Assembly: GCA_028871525.1 (NCBI GenBank)
Contig: JAGWMX010000020.1
Location: 1 to 35,922 of the forward strand
Length of the DNA stretch: 35,922 nt
DNA from: Gammaproteobacteria bacterium
GTDB taxonomy: Bacteria > Pseudomonadota > Gammaproteobacteria > Nevskiales > Nevskiaceae
Reading direction: 5' to 3'
In this document: one piece after another, positions 34,455 through 35,922 of the stretch
How the letters are laid out: every line of letters begins with the position of its first letter
Numbering within the stretch: position 1 is the stretch's first letter
The notes under the pieces: model-generated
Told to the model about the DNA's origin: nothing
Seen by the model: the letters and a program-made list of their open reading frames with translations, nothing else
The model's database searches: none
Position numbers and translations under genes: made by a program

Positions 34455-35922
34455 ACCTGAAGCCCGACCAATGGATCGCCCTGCTGCCGATCCTGATCAC
34501 CAGCGCTACCATCGTCGTCGTGATGCTGGCCATCGCGGCGCACCGCCACCATCGCTGGAACGCCACGCTGTGCGTGGTCGGCCTCAACTTCGCACTGTTT
34601 TCCTGCGCCTACGTCTGGCTGAGCGGCGTTGCGCCGCAACCGGTGACACCGCTGCTGGTGATCGATCATTTCTCGCTGTTCTACATGGGGCTGATTCTGG
34701 CCACGACGCTGGTCTGCGTGACGCTGTCGCACGCCTACATGGAGGGCTACCAGGGTAACCGGGAAGAGATCTACCTGCTGCTGGCGCTGGCCGGCCTCGG
34801 CGGGCTGACGCTGGTCTGCGCCCGGCACTTCGCATCGTTCTTCATCGGTCTCGAGCTGATGTCGGTGCCGCTGTACGGCATGATCGCCTACCCACAGGGC
34901 GATCGGCGCGCGCTTGAGGGCGGCATCAAATACCTGGTGCTGTCGGCCGTCGCCAGCGCCTTCATCCTGTTCGGCATGGCGCTGATTTACGCCCGCACCG
35001 GCACCCTGGATTTCGCGCAGATGTCACCGCGCCTGCTGCAGGCGCAGAGCCTGCACGACCTGCTGCTGTTGACCGGCGGCGCGCTGCTGCTGGTCGGTAT
35101 CGGCTTCAAGATCTCGGTGGTCCCGTTCCACCTGTGGACGCCGGACGTCTACCAGGGCGCGCCGGCGCCGGTGGCGGCGTGGCTGGCAACCGCGTCGAAG
35201 ACCGCGGTGTTCGCGCTGCTGCTGCGCTTTTTCGTCGAAGCCGGCGCTTACCGCTCGCCGCTGTTCGTGAACGTGCTGGCGGCATTGGCGCTGCTGTCGA
35301 TGATCGTCGGCAATGTGCTGGCGCTGTTGCAGAACAACCTGAAGCGGCTGTTGGCTTATTCATCGATCGCACACTTTGGCTACGTGCTGGTGGCTTTCGT
35401 CGCCGGCGGACCATTGGCGGTCGAGGCGGTCGGCATCTACCTGCTGACCTACGTGATCACCACCCTGGCGGCTTTCGGCGTGATCTCGCTGATGTCCAGC
35501 CCGAGAGGTCAGGAAGACGCCGAGGATCTGTTCGATTTCCGCGGCCTGTTCTGGCGGCGGCCGTACCTGAGCGCGATTTTGACCGTGGCCCTGCTGTCAT
35601 TGGCCGGCATCCCGTTGACCGCTGGCTTCATCGGCAAATTCTACGTCGCCGCCGCCGGCGTCGATGCCCGGCTTTGGATTTTGCTCGGCGGACTGATCGC
35701 CGGCAGCGCGATCGGCCTGTACTACTACCTGCGCGCAATGGCCCAGCTCTATCTGCGCCAGCGCTGGAGACAGCCGTTCTCGGCGCCGCTGAACTGGGCT
35801 ATGCGCGCCGGCGGCGTGGTCATGGTGACGCTGATGGCATTGATGCTGCTGCTGGGCGTCTACCCGGATCCGGCGATCAATCTGATCAAGGCCGCCGGGT
35901 TGACCGCGCCGACCGCGCTAGC
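34451..35922 (+). CDS. nuoN: NADH-quinone oxidoreductase subunit N (3' end beyond window)
   Basis: The frame from ATG 34451 stays open to the window edge, about 490 residues, so only the last few are missing (E. coli NuoN has 485). It is the third antiporter-like proton-pumping subunit. Landmarks are FIGLELMSVPLYGMIAY with the key Glu, FKISVVPFHLWTPDVYQGAPAP, NNLKRLLAYSSIAHFGYV and SLAGIPLTAGFIGKFYV. It overlaps the nuoM stop by four bases and is the last gene of the standard nuo order. Confidence 0.97.
   Translation, partial: MNLKPDQWIALLPILITSATIVVVMLAIAAHRHHRWNATLCVVGLNFALFSCAYVWLSGVAPQPVTPLLVIDHFSLFYMGLILATTLVCVTLSHAYMEGYQGNREEIYLLLALAGLGGLTLVCARHFASFFIGLELMSVPLYGMIAYPQGDRRALEGGIKYLVLSAVASAFILFGMALIYARTGTLDFAQMSPRLLQAQSLHDLLLLTGGALLLVGIGFKISVVPFHLWTPDVYQGAPAPVAAWLATASKTAVFALLLRFFVEAGAYRSPLFVNVLAALALLSMIVGNVLALLQNNLKRLLAYSSIAHFGYVLVAFVAGGPLAVEAVGIYLLTYVITTLAAFGVISLMSSPRGQEDAEDLFDFRGLFWRRPYLSAILTVALLSLAGIPLTAGFIGKFYVAAAGVDARLWILLGGLIAGSAIGLYYYLRAMAQLYLRQRWRQPFSAPLNWAMRAGGVVMVTLMALMLLLGVYPDPAINLIKAAGLTAPTAL

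Noticed and set aside
1-35922. CRISPR arrays, tRNA or rRNA genes, intact insertion sequences
   Set aside because: No regularly spaced repeats, cloverleaf sequences, rRNA segments or complete transposase with end repeats were seen. Short tRNA-like folds could be missed by eye.

Overview
The window is about 36 kb of GC-rich DNA from what looks like a gammaproteobacterial chromosome. Supporting signs are a nuo operon with fused nuoCD, the run rlmI-lgt-thyA-folA, a CusCBA-type copper efflux operon and a bacterial acyl-CoA-binding protein. Gene content does not let me name a genus.

Region 1 (1-10840) is a metal-handling region. It opens with a broken NYN-domain gene joined to a transposase scrap. 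Next come a Tat-exported multicopper oxidase, a convergent PPK2 polyphosphate kinase, a possible short leader peptide on a tandem repeat, and a small Cys-rich exported protein. A full CusC-CusB-CusA tripartite efflux operon follows, with all three copper-relay methionines visible in CusA. It ends with a DUF4396 membrane protein and a Met/His-rich mini membrane protein. No metal-responsive regulator lies in the window.

Region 2 (10950-14756, minus strand) is housekeeping: rlmI, lgt, thyA, folA and an acyl-CoA-binding protein, tightly packed. The folA and acbP frames overlap by 47 bases. The last 31 bases around the thyA stop codon have an imperfect copy just before folA, and two hairpins lie between the copies.

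Region 3 (15013-20346) is an accessory cluster. A DcmR-like (MEDS domain) regulator is divergent from an Asp-nucleophile alpha/beta hydrolase related to haloalkane dehalogenases. The hydrolase is followed by a FadL/TodX-type outer-membrane channel and a membrane-anchored DUF3179 protein. The last two overlap by 16 bases and are visibly less GC-rich than the surroundings. I read this as an inducible uptake and attack system for a hydrophobic, possibly halogenated, compound. It is the best candidate for an undescribed system here.

Region 4 (20889-35922) is the respiratory complex I operon nuoA, B, CD, E, F, G, H, I, J, K, L, M, N. It is complete except that nuoN runs off the right edge. Most junctions are ATGA overlaps or only a few bases. 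Two junctions, nuoCD/nuoE and nuoK/nuoL, instead carry related palindromic intergenic elements built on a GCAAATGAACGCAAA core.
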